Origin: Aphanothece sacrum FPU1
Lineage (GTDB): Bacteria; Cyanobacteriota; Cyanobacteriia; Cyanobacteriales; Microcystaceae
Assembly: GCF_003864295.1 (NCBI RefSeq)
Contig: NZ_BDQK01000001.1
Coordinates: forward strand, 666,676 to 730,675
Length of the DNA: 64,000 bases
Direction: 5' to 3'
In this document: positions 26,370 to 34,636 of the stretch, piece after piece
Layout of the letters: the number at the start of each line of letters is the position of its first letter
Position numbering within the stretch: position 1 is the stretch's first letter
Program-made: the position numbers and the translations under genes
The notes under the pieces: model-generated
Database searches by the model: none
Told to the model about the DNA's origin: nothing
Seen by the model: the letters and a program-made list of their open reading frames with translations, nothing else

Positions 26370-28022
26370 ATGAATAATTTGCCTCAGACAACCAGACGTC
26401 GGCTTCAGAAAATCCCTCAAATTCCTAGTGTGTGGGAAGGCGATCGCCGTTCCGTAATCGGTTTTAGAGGCACGTCACCAGACAGAACTCAAGGAGATGA
26501 GGAATGTATCATCTGGGTAGATGGTTCAGAAGGTTTTGTTCGGGCCATGGATATTACCCCTTCAGATGTGGGGCCCGAAGCAGTGGTTCGTACACTCTTA
26601 CGAGCCATGGAAAATCCCCATAGTCCGGCCCAACCCGCCAGACCGCAAAAAATTGTGGTACGCAACCGAGAACTACAATTCTTTCTGCGAGGAGCTTTAC
26701 AAAGTCTGGATATTACTATTGATTATGTACCGGATTTACCCCTAATTGACCAATTATTTCGCAGTTTTGAGGAAGTAGATCACAGTCGGCCCCCGGCTCT
26801 ACCTCCCGCTTACGAAGCTTTACTCACACAAGCTTCCCAAGACTTTTGGAAAGCAGAACCTTGGGATTTATTAGCAGATTATGACATTATTGCCATTGAA
26901 CTCAATCGTTGGGAAATTGGTACAGTTTATGGCTGTGTCATGGGAATGTCGGGTCAAGAATATGGGATTATTTTATATCGTTCCCTAGAGTCCTTAAAAC
27001 AGTTCCGTCAGGCCGCTTTAAGTGATAAATCGGGTGATCAGTTAGAACAGGCCTTTTTAGGTCAAGATTGTTGGTTTCTCAACTTTGAACCCTTAGATGA
27101 GGAAGACCAAGAACTTCATCAAGAGGATGAGTTAGATTTAGAGGAGTTAGAAGCGGATCAAATTCGTCCTTTGTTTGGCAGTATTCACCCCTATGAAGGG
27201 ATTCGTTCTTTTCTGGATGAAGATGAGGCTCAAGTGGTTTATTTTGCCCTTCAAGGCTTTTTAAAGTTCTTTCGGGGCAATAAACGAGCTTTATCTGAAG
27301 ATCCCATCGGTAAGTTAGAGAAGTCTTATCGGTTTTCTTCGGTTGCGGAATCTAAGGAAAATCCCTGGATTTCTTTAAAAGTCTTTACTTTGCCGGAACT
27401 GGCAGCAGATTTTTTAGAAATGCTAGAAAGTTCGGAGGATGAGGATGAGGATGAGGATGAGTTTAACAGACTACAATTACCCATTCGAGATGATTTGATT
27501 CCTGAGAAGGCTTTCTTGAGTTTAGGGATGATTCCTTGGGATCTTGTGGAACAAATACAAAATAATCCTAAAACTTATCATCATTCTTTGGGGGCTGTTC
27601 CTAAAGGGGAAGGATTACCAGTTATTTTGGTACAAACTTCTCGCCCTAAAGCTAAAGAAATGATTGAAACTCTTCAAGAAGAGGAAAATTTACTAGGAAT
27701 TTGTTTTAATCCTGGTGAAGATCCTTGGGAAGATATTAACTATGATTTGGGTATTTTACAAACAGGGAGTGGTGTTTTATATATTTTTGGCGAATTTATG
27801 GGCAATGATCCTGATCATATTCAAGCTCGTCGTAAATGGGATCGTCGTTGTCAGCAAACTGACGGATACTGTGGTTTAATTGTGGCTATGGGAGTGACGG
27901 GGACTTCTCGTGGTAATCCTCAGTTACCTGATATGTTGGCTTTATTTGAGGCGAAATCTTTTGATCCTGAAGCCTTAGCTATGGGAGTCTTACGTTTAAT
28001 GCCTCATTTTGAAGAAGAGTAA
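26370..28022 (+). CDS. DUF6930-type cyanobacterial protein
   Basis: The protein has 550 residues from the ATG at 26370. An earlier in-frame ATG at 26298 lies inside the IS607 right end and is probably not the native start. The N-terminal half (WEGDRRSVIGFRGTSPD, IIWVDGSEGFVRAMDI) and an AEPWDLLADYDIIAIEL segment match a conserved cyanobacterial family of unknown function, which I place as DUF6930. An acidic run (SSEDEDEDEDEF) sits near residue 370. No catalytic motif or membrane segment is visible. The IS607 copy ends about 64 bp upstream, so its original promoter may have been disturbed. Confidence 0.65.
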   Translation: MNNLPQTTRRRLQKIPQIPSVWEGDRRSVIGFRGTSPDRTQGDEECIIWVDGSEGFVRAMDITPSDVGPEAVVRTLLRAMENPHSPAQPARPQKIVVRNRELQFFLRGALQSLDITIDYVPDLPLIDQLFRSFEEVDHSRPPALPPAYEALLTQASQDFWKAEPWDLLADYDIIAIELNRWEIGTVYGCVMGMSGQEYGIILYRSLESLKQFRQAALSDKSGDQLEQAFLGQDCWFLNFEPLDEEDQELHQEDELDLEELEADQIRPLFGSIHPYEGIRSFLDEDEAQVVYFALQGFLKFFRGNKRALSEDPIGKLEKSYRFSSVAESKENPWISLKVFTLPELAADFLEMLESSEDEDEDEDEFNRLQLPIRDDLIPEKAFLSLGMIPWDLVEQIQNNPKTYHHSLGAVPKGEGLPVILVQTSRPKAKEMIETLQEEENLLGICFNPGEDPWEDINYDLGILQTGSGVLYIFGEFMGNDPDHIQARRKWDRRCQQTDGYCGLIVAMGVTGTSRGNPQLPDMLALFEAKSFDPEALAMGVLRLMPHFEEE

Positions 28023-28276
28023 AAGATTGTAGTGGACTGTTTCATCTAAAATGTTGCAATAGATTGTAGGTTGGGGAGCCACTCCGGTCTTGGGGTTTCC
28101 CCAAGTAGAGGAAGTGGCGTTTGAGGCACGAAACCCAACAAACCCGAATCCTAATACACTATTTTAGCTGTGTCAATATAGTAGGGTGGGTTAAACGCGG
28201 CAATGATTTTGATGAAAAACTAATCATTTTTTATCCGCGTTGTTACCCACCATTTTTAAGAAGTCAGAAGTATAAT
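28023..28276. repeat. Gene-free region with two nested palindromic repeats
   Basis: 28066-28139 has nested stems: GTTGGG/CCCAAC outside, GCCACT/AGTGGC next, and a perfect CTTGGGG-ttt-CCCCAAG core at 28089-28105. 28185-28251 is a second hairpin (GGTGGGTTAAACGCGG against CCGCGTTGTTACCCACC) with an inner AATGATT/AATCATT pair. No gene is visible between them. Confidence 0.6.
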
Positions 28277-28372
28277 ATGAAGTTTAAAATATCTAATTTA
28301 GGCTATATCAAACAAGCAGAAATTGAGTTAGGAGACTTAACAATTATCTGCGGTAAGAATAATACAGCCCAC
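28277..28372 (+). pseudogene. N-terminal stump of an AAA/ABC-type ATPase interrupted by an IS
   Basis: The ATG at 28277 opens a frame reading MKFKISNLGYIKQAEIEL then GDLTIICGKNNT. It breaks off in the middle of the Walker A motif (GKNNTGKT expected). The IS1634-type element begins right there. The family is an SMC/OLD-like ATPase often linked to nucleases or defence. No continuation is found on the far side of the IS, so the rest of the gene was lost. Confidence 0.75.
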
Positions 28373-30369
28373 ATTCCGCACTTCAAAAAAGTAGTATTAA
28401 ATACTACAGTCTTTTCTAATTTGTTCTAAGTATAATTGCTTAAAGAAGATGAGGCAAAAAGATGAGATAATTGTTTGAGTTATCCACCATAAAGAAAAAC
28501 GAAAAAGTGTCTTATCTAGAAGAAATAGAAGTTAAAAATATAGACCATTTAGGCATAGTAGCCGGATTAATTGATGAAATAGGAATAGTCAAAATAATCA
28601 ATAATAAATTAGGAATAGATGTCAGAGAAAAAATCTCAGCAGGCACGGTAGTTAAGTCCATTCTCATCAATGGACTAGGATTTGTCTCAAGACCCCTATA
28701 TTTATTTAGCCAATTTTTTGAAGATAAAGCCGTCGAAAAATTATTAGGAGAAGGAATAGAACCTAATTATATAAATGATGATAAAATTGGGAGAGTCATG
28801 GATGAATTATATAAATATGGACTAAATAATCTCTTTATAGAAGTTATCTTAGAAGTTATAAATAAATTTGAAATAGAGATTAAATATTCCCATTTAGATG
28901 CCACATCATTCCATCTAGATGGAGAATATAAAAGTGAAGAAAAATACGAGAAAGAGCAAGAAGAAAAGATTATAAAAGAAAGACCAATTTTTATTAAGAA
29001 AGGATACTCTCGTGACCATCGACCAGACTTAAAACAATGCGTTTTAGACTTAATAACAACCCAAGATGGAGACTTACCCTTATTTGTCAGAGTTGGAGAT
29101 GGAAATGAGGCTGACAAAGCCGTATTTGGAAAAATCTTAGTAGAATTTAAAAAACAAATAGAGTTTGACAGTATCATGGTCTGTGATAGTGCTTTATATA
29201 GTCAAGAAAATCTCAAACTAATCCAACATTTAAAATGGATAACTAGGGTTCCAATGACCCTCAAAAAAGCGAAAGAATTAATACAAAATGTAGAAATAGA
29301 AGAAATAACAGATGACGAAAAAAAGAAAAGAAGTCACCTACATTTAGAAGGTTATACTTGGAAAGAGGAAATAGTAACTTATGGTGGAATCAAGCAAACT
29401 TGGTTAATAGTATCAAGTGAAAAAAGACAAAAAAGTGACTTAGAGAAACTAGAAAAACAACTCAAACAAGAAGAAGATAAATGCCAAAAACTTCTTAAAC
29501 AATTACAATCTGAAGAATTTGAGCATCCCCAATCTGCTAGATATAAATTAAAAGCCATTAACAAAAAACTGAGATTTTTTGAAATAATAGAAGTTGAACT
29601 TATTGAAGCTTGCTCTAAGAAAAATGAAACGATTTATAAAATTGTTGGTCTGGCTCAGAAAAATAATGAAGAGATAGCTAAAAGAACTAAAGAATCAGGG
29701 AGATTTATTTTAGCGACTAACTTAGTAGAGGAAAATAAATTAGAGCCGACTGAAATTCTCATAACTTATAAAAATCAGCAATCTTCTGAAAGAGGATTTC
29801 GATTCTTGAAAGATCCTTTATTTTTTGCCGATAGTTTTTTTGTCGAGAAACCGGAAAGAATAGAGACAATGTTATTTTTGATGTCTTTCTGTTTGCTCCT
29901 GTATAACTTGGGACAAAGAGAACTAAGAAAGTGTTTAAAAAGAGCCAAGGTAGGAGTCAAAAATCAAGTTGGTAAATTAACAGAGCGTCCTACATTGAGA
30001 TGGATGTTTCAATGTTTCCAAGGGATTCATTTTGTAATTTTAAACGAAGTAAAACAGATTGTTAATTTAACGGAAGAAAGACGTTTTATTTTAAGTTGTT
30101 TGCCCGCATCTTGTCAAAAATATTATCTATAATTTTAAGCAAATACAACAAAAAGAATAAATCGATAAGAGTTGAATAATATTCACAGAGGAGGGGAAAT
30201 ACTCCTCTGTTTGTGGTGACTTCTTCTAATTTTCAACGAGTTAAAATATTCTAAATTTGATAAGTTCACCCAAACATCTGATGGATTGAGAATTTTTCTT
30301 TATTCCATCTGAATTTTTTGCCTTTTCAAAGCTCTGTATTTTTTAATACTACATTTTGAAGTGCGGAAT
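28373..30369 (+). mobile_element. IS1634-type insertion sequence
   Basis: The ends are inverted repeats: ATTCCGCACTTCAAAA at 28373 and its match ending at 30369 (TTTTGAAGTGCGGAAT), followed inward by GTAGTATTAAA on both sides. A single transposase gene fills the interior. The flanks (GCCCAC before, CTAAGA after) are not a direct duplication, suggesting a deletion or rearrangement after insertion. Confidence 0.85.
28471..30132 (+). CDS. IS1634 family (DDE) transposase
   Basis: The frame encodes 553 residues. It opens at a TTG (28471); a GTG at 28507, just before SYLEEIEVKNIDHLGIVAG, is an equally good start because homology begins there. DDE candidates are D in SHLDATSFHLDGEY, D in VCDSALYSQENL and E in SSERGFRFLKDPLFFADSFF, a typical IS4-superfamily YREK-like segment. 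The C-terminal LFLMSFCLLLYNLGQRELRK is also family-typical. No internal stop is present, so the enzyme may be functional. Confidence 0.85.
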   Translation: MFELSTIKKNEKVSYLEEIEVKNIDHLGIVAGLIDEIGIVKIINNKLGIDVREKISAGTVVKSILINGLGFVSRPLYLFSQFFEDKAVEKLLGEGIEPNYINDDKIGRVMDELYKYGLNNLFIEVILEVINKFEIEIKYSHLDATSFHLDGEYKSEEKYEKEQEEKIIKERPIFIKKGYSRDHRPDLKQCVLDLITTQDGDLPLFVRVGDGNEADKAVFGKILVEFKKQIEFDSIMVCDSALYSQENLKLIQHLKWITRVPMTLKKAKELIQNVEIEEITDDEKKKRSHLHLEGYTWKEEIVTYGGIKQTWLIVSSEKRQKSDLEKLEKQLKQEEDKCQKLLKQLQSEEFEHPQSARYKLKAINKKLRFFEIIEVELIEACSKKNETIYKIVGLAQKNNEEIAKRTKESGRFILATNLVEENKLEPTEILITYKNQQSSERGFRFLKDPLFFADSFFVEKPERIETMLFLMSFCLLLYNLGQRELRKCLKRAKVGVKNQVGKLTERPTLRWMFQCFQGIHFVILNEVKQIVNLTEERRFILSCLPASCQKYYL

Positions 30370-30429
30370 CTAAGATAATAGACAATAGAAAAATCCTAAC
30401 CATTACTTCGACTACTATAATCAAAAAAA

Positions 30430-30523
30430 CCTTTCCCATTAGACATCTCCAAAAACAAAGATTTCACTGCGATGCTACAAGGGTTTGAGGTTAATTTCTG
30501 GAGATGTCTATTATAGGAAAGGC
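30430..30523. mobile_element. Small palindromic MITE-like element
   Basis: AGACATCTCCA (30441-30451) and TGGAGATGTCT (30500-30510) are perfect inverted ends, extended outward by CCTTTCC (30430-30436) and GGAAAGG (30517-30523). The 48-bp centre has no coding capacity. The TAGACATCTCC ends recall IS5/IS630-type terminal repeats. It lies between the IS1634 copy and ilvB and might also act in ilvB termination. Confidence 0.6.
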
Positions 30524-30549
30524 TGAAGGAGATGAAAAATTAAGCTAAT

Positions 30550-32415
30550 TTACAACTTAGTCCCACATTCAGGACAAAAATGATTCGTTGTGGCATTTTT
30601 CGCCCCACAATGGCTACAATATAATTCTGTTGTTTCCCCTGTCCCTTGACGCTCTGGTAAACCAATCATCTGAGCATTACTCTTACCAGGAGCCACCATC
30701 GGATAACAATTCTCGTCTTTGGTGACATGGACATCCATTAATACTGGGCCATCATGTGCTAACATTTCGGCAATAGCCCCTGAAAGTTCAGCCCTTTCTC
30801 GTACAATCATGCCTTTAACCCCAAATGCTTGAGCTAACAGTTCAAAATTAGGCATTCCAGGCTGCATATTCGAGGAAGAATACCTTTCCCCATAAAAGGT
30901 TTGTTGCCATTGACGCACCATCCCCTGCCAACCATTATTAATAATAATAGTCTTGACATTAATACCATATTGTGCTAGGGTCGCCAATTCCTGTAAATTC
31001 ATTTGGAAACTGGCATCCCCACTAATACAGATCACTTCTTCATCAGGGAGAGCGACTTTTGCCCCTAAAGCGGCAGGCATTCCATAACCCATTGTTCCTA
31101 AGCCACCACTAGAAATCCAACGACGGGGGCCATTTTTCAAGAACTGGGCGGCCCACATTTGATGTTGTCCGACATCAGTAGTGTAATAAGCATGGGGAGA
31201 TTGACGGCCTACTTCCACAATAACTTCTTGAGGTGCAATACTATCATCATAATGGGGAACAGTCAAAGGATAATCTTCGCGCCAACGGTCAATGCGTTCC
31301 AACCAAGATTGAGTTGTTTGAGAAGACACAGGTAAATCTAATTCCCTGCTTCCTTGTAGAAGTTGTTCTAATACCTGACGCACATCCCCCACAATAGGGA
31401 CTTCAGGACTCCGATTTTTGCCCACTTCTGCGGGATCAATATCAATATGAATGACTTTAGCATGGTTTGCAAATTCATCTAATTTGCCCGTTACGCGATC
31501 ATCAAATCTTGCCCCTACAGCAATCAATAAATCACATTCACTGACGGCAAAATTGGCGTAAGCGGTTCCGTGCATCCCCAACATTCCCACTGACAGGGGA
31601 TGATGTTCGTCAAAAGCTCCAATTCCCATTAGAGTAGTAGTAACAGGAAATTGGAAACGTTCGGCCAGTTCCTTAATTTGATTATGAGCATTAGCGGCGA
31701 TCGCACCTCCTCCTACATATAATAAAGGACGTTCAGCACTTGCCATCAAGTGTAAAGCTGCATTAATCTGACGGGAGTTACCTTTGAAGGTGGGCCGATA
31801 ACCAGGTAACTTAACTTGTCCGGGTTCAACGGGAATATAATCACATTCTTCTAGTCCCACATCTTTAGGGATATCTATTAAAACCGGCCCTGGCCGTCCC
31901 GTACTGGCAATATGAAAAGCTTCTGCTACAATTCTAGCCATATCTTGGGCTTGACGTACCACATAAGAATGTTTAACTAGAGGTAAGGTAATGCCAAAAA
32001 TATCTGTTTCCTGAAACGCATCACTACCAATAGAGGCCCGTCCCACTTGACCTGTAATGATCACCATGGGGATAGAATCCATATGAGCAGTAGCAATACC
32101 CGTGACTAGGTTTGTGGCCCCTGGTCCTGATGTAGCAAAGCAGACCCCCACTTTACCAGTAGCGCGGGCGTAACCATCAGCCGCATGAGCGGCCCCTTGT
32201 TCGTGTCTGACTAAAAAGTGTTGAAGTTCTCCCCTAGCTTCCGAGCGATATAATTCGTCATAAATAGGTAAAATGGCTCCTCCTGGATAACCAAAGATGT
32301 GTTTAACACCATGACGTACCAGACTATCCATTAACACGAAAGCACCTGTCCGGCGTTGGGGAGTTGCGACTGAAGGTGAAATTATTTTTTCGATTGAAGA
32401 AACCACAGGGCGCAC
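30550..32415 (-). CDS. ilvB: Acetolactate synthase, large (catalytic) subunit, with C-terminal zinc ribbon
   Basis: The 621-residue thiamin-diphosphate enzyme condenses two pyruvates, or pyruvate and 2-oxobutyrate, in branched-chain amino acid synthesis. The N-terminal Pyr domain has [19 protein letters not shown] with the catalytic glutamate. The central domain binds FAD, and the C-terminal PP domain has [18 protein letters not shown] and [12 protein letters not shown]. After the catalytic part, the last 25 residues form a small zinc ribbon ([19 protein letters not shown]), absent from E. coli IlvB but, as I recall, seen in some cyanobacteria. The regulatory subunit gene ilvN is not adjacent. 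Confidence 0.95.
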   Translation of the reverse strand: MRPVVSSIEKIISPSVATPQRRTGAFVLMDSLVRHGVKHIFGYPGGAILPIYDELYRSEARGELQHFLVRHEQGAAHAADGYARATGKVGVCFATSGPGATNLVTGIATAHMDSIPMVIITGQVGRASIGSDAFQETDIFGITLPLVKHSYVVRQAQDMARIVAEAFHIASTGRPGPVLIDIPKDVGLEECDYIPVEPGQVKLPGYRPTFKGNSRQINAALHLMASAERPLLYVGGGAIAANAHNQIKELAERFQFPVTTTLMGIGAFDEHHPLSVGMLGMHGTAYANFAVSECDLLIAVGARFDDRVTGKLDEFANHAKVIHIDIDPAEVGKNRSPEVPIVGDVRQVLEQLLQGSRELDLPVSSQTTQSWLERIDRWREDYPLTVPHYDDSIAPQEVIVEVGRQSPHAYYTTDVGQHQMWAAQFLKNGPRRWISSGGLGTMGYGMPAALGAKVALPDEEVICISGDASFQMNLQELATLAQYGINVKTIIINNGWQGMVRQWQQTFYGERYSSSNMQPGMPNFELLAQAFGVKGMIVRERAELSGAIAEMLAHDGPVLMDVHVTKDENCYPMVAPGKSNAQMIGLPERQGTGETTELYCSHCGAKNATTNHFCPECGTKL

Positions 32416-32616
32416 CGTCTCAATTTGTCTATTGTTTATATTCTAGTTTTGTTTTTTGTTGTCTGTGATACGACACAAAAATTATCAACATGGCTAAGCT
32501 ATCTGACCTTATAGCTTACGATAATTAGGTGAGAGTTGTCGAGACAAGAACTCAATTAATTAGTAGTTATTTCTATATTATGGTCAGATTAATGGGTTTG
32601 AATTCTAAATCAACGA

Positions 32617-33186
32617 TTAAGATTCGTTAATTTCTTGTTCTAAGTTCTTGACTCGTTGCAACAACCAATCAAACCTTATTTGAGCTAAAGGAAGGTTATC
32701 TAGGAAACTGGAGGGAAAATCTTCTTTATGGACGGTTTGCGGGGCTAAATATTCTTTTTCCACCTCCCATTCTTTGAGCAATGTTCGTAAGCGAGTAGAA
32801 AGAAATAAGGCGATCGCACGATAAAAACGGGAAGAAAAGCCAATATCTTGATAAAGTCGATTAGCTAATTTTTGACGAGGAATCGACAAAACTAGGGAAT
32901 CGTCAATGGTTTCTACGGTTGCGGAGGGGAGACTATTATCAATAAAGGACATTTCGCCAAATACCTCCCCACTTCCCAAGATAGCAATTTCTTGGGTGGT
33001 GTCAAACACAGAAACGGAAACTGTCATCGTCCCTTCTAATAGAAGATAAAGGTAGTCTAGCGGTTCTCCTTCTTGAATCAAAACTGTTCCCGTAGGAATT
33101 TGTTCGATTTTTCCCGTACCAATGATCCAATCGAGATCATCATCGTTTAATTCTCCAAAGAGAAATAAAATTTTCTTCATACACAA
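32617..33186 (-). CDS. Cyclic nucleotide-binding domain protein
   Basis: The 189-residue protein has a cNMP-binding beta-roll at about residues 5-120: DLDWIIGTGKIEQIPTGTVLIQEGEPLDYLYLLLEGTM (in segments), LGSGEVFGEMSFIDNSLPSATVETIDDS. The phosphate-binding cassette GEMSFIDNSLPSATV lacks the arginine usual for cAMP binding (RPxxAT expected), so the ligand is uncertain. The C-terminal helices carry no HTH, so it is not a CRP-type transcription factor but a single-domain sensor or adaptor. An alternative start two codons downstream is possible. Confidence 0.8.
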   Translation of the reverse strand: MCMKKILFLFGELNDDDLDWIIGTGKIEQIPTGTVLIQEGEPLDYLYLLLEGTMTVSVSVFDTTQEIAILGSGEVFGEMSFIDNSLPSATVETIDDSLVLSIPRQKLANRLYQDIGFSSRFYRAIALFLSTRLRTLLKEWEVEKEYLAPQTVHKEDFPSSFLDNLPLAQIRFDWLLQRVKNLEQEINES

Positions 33187-33203
33187 ATTCTTTACTATAG
33201 CAA

Positions 33204-33394
33204 TGGCGAAACCTAAGATAATCTTAGATTATCTTAGATATCTTAGAAAGTCAGAGCGTCAGCTTGAACGACTTCAAAAGCGAGTATCTAAGAAATTCAA
33301 GAAAGCTAAACCTTTTAAGTGTTTGAGGATTGGTCGTCACCCTCTACTTGAAAAGGATTTTCCCCGATTTGAAGTTCATTTTTACTTTTTTTGA
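33204..33394 (+). CDS. Small basic ORF, doubtful
   Basis: From the ATG at 33204 a 63-residue basic, helical peptide can be read (IILDYLRYLRKSERQLERLQ, then KRVSKKFKKAKPFKC). Its 3' third overlaps the gene on the other strand (33315-33593). A real small protein is possible because the first 37 residues lie in otherwise gene-free DNA, but no family is recognised and the overlap speaks against it. Confidence 0.25.
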
Positions 33395-33593
33395 GTTGTT
33401 TCCAGAGGGCTTTAATTTGATGATAAGCTTGATCTGGGGGGATTTTACCCCCCGTTTCTAAGTTACACAGATAGCTAACTCGTTGAGCAAACTCTTGTAA
33501 ATTAGCATTGAAAACCAAGTTTTCGGGTTTGATTTCTCCATAGTAGGAACTACGGGGATAAAAAAATTGCTCGTGATTGGGATTAGTCGTCAT
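33315..33593 (-). CDS. Conserved small cyanobacterial protein (DUF7219-like)
   Basis: The 92-residue protein has FFYPRSSYYGEIKPENLVFNANLQEFAQRVSYL in its N-terminal half and GKIPPDQAYHQIKALWKQLKKS in the middle. This pattern is familiar from short, conserved cyanobacterial proteins now listed as DUF7219. It contains no catalytic or membrane signature and its role is unknown. The 22-residue tail is acidic and poorly conserved in appearance. Confidence 0.65.
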   Translation of the reverse strand: MTTNPNHEQFFYPRSSYYGEIKPENLVFNANLQEFAQRVSYLCNLETGGKIPPDQAYHQIKALWKQLKKSKNELQIGENPFQVEGDDQSSNT

Positions 33594-33680
33594 AGTGATA
33601 CTTTATTGGCCAAGGTTGACTATTTTTCTGGTTGCTTGATGATGAATAACGTAAGTTTCTATAGCGGTTCTATTTAATTT

Positions 33681-33713
33681 GTGAGAAAATAGCATCTCAC
33701 CGACCTTCGGTCG
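33681..33713. repeat. Two adjacent small hairpins upstream of purC
   Basis: GTGAG (33681-33685) pairs with CTCAC (33696-33700), followed at once by CGACC-ttc-GGTCG (33701-33713). They sit about 50 bp before the purC start. They may be a short dispersed repeat or part of the leader. Confidence 0.4.
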
Positions 33714-33761
33714 AGGCAAATTGGGTTAATAAATGTTCACTGTTACAATTGTAAATAACTA

Positions 33762-34493
33762 ATGGAAAAACTCTACGAAGGAAAAGCCAAAATTCTCTAT
33801 CCGACCGATGATCCGGAGGTTTTGTTGACACAATTCAAAGATGATGCAACGGCATTTAACGCTTTAAAAAAGGGGACAATTGTCGGCAAAGGAGAAATTA
33901 ATTGTACAATTTCTACCGCCTTATTTCAATGGCTAGAATCCGTCGGCATTTCCACCCATTTTATCGCCCAACCAGCCCCCACACAAATGTTAGTCCGTCG
34001 AGTCAAAATAATCCCCCTTGAGGTAGTGGTCAGGAATATTGCGGCTGGAAGTCTGTGCCGGCAAACCGGATTAGTCGAAGGTCAGATTTTACCTTTTCCC
34101 CTAGTAGAATTTTACCTAAAAAATGACGAATTAGGAGATCCATTATTAACAAGCGATCGCTTATTAATTTTAGACTTAAGTACCCCCGATCAAGTAGAAG
34201 AACTAAAAAGCTTAGCTTTAAAAATTAATCAGCATTTGAGCAATTTTTTCAACAGTTGTCAAATTACCCTAGTAGATTTCAAATTAGAATTTGGCTTAGA
34301 TAGTCAAGGAAAACTATTATTAGCCGATGAAATTAGCCCTGATACTTGTCGGTTGTGGGATCACACAGAAAATGATCCACGAGAAAAAGTGCTAGATAAA
34401 GACCGATTTCGGCGAGATTTAGGTCAAGTTGAGGCTGCTTATCAAGAGGTTCAACAAAGGGTTTTAGAGAAAATTGCTTCCGAAAAACCCTAA
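33762..34493 (+). CDS. purC: SAICAR synthase (phosphoribosylaminoimidazole-succinocarboxamide synthase)
   Basis: The 243-residue enzyme joins aspartate to CAIR with ATP in de novo purine synthesis. The start LYEGKAKILYPTDDPEVLL, the middle KIIPLEVVVRNIAAGS, and LADEISPDTCRLWD are the PurC signatures. Length is that of bacterial PurC proteins of the E. coli type. The neighbour downstream is the Omp85 gene; purC next to omp85 is a gene order I also recall from Synechocystis. Confidence 0.95.
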   Translation: MEKLYEGKAKILYPTDDPEVLLTQFKDDATAFNALKKGTIVGKGEINCTISTALFQWLESVGISTHFIAQPAPTQMLVRRVKIIPLEVVVRNIAAGSLCRQTGLVEGQILPFPLVEFYLKNDELGDPLLTSDRLLILDLSTPDQVEELKSLALKINQHLSNFFNSCQITLVDFKLEFGLDSQGKLLLADEISPDTCRLWDHTENDPREKVLDKDRFRRDLGQVEAAYQEVQQRVLEKIASEKP

Positions 34494-34636
34494 AGAACTT
34501 GGAACATTCTACTGTAGTGACAGTCAGGATTCTGGGTACTTTGGCTCAGCTTTTAGGCACTCTATTGACTATGATGGAGTCAATAATAGGCAATGGATTA
34601 TATTAAGAACGTTATAGCTTGATTGGGTGTGTGGAA

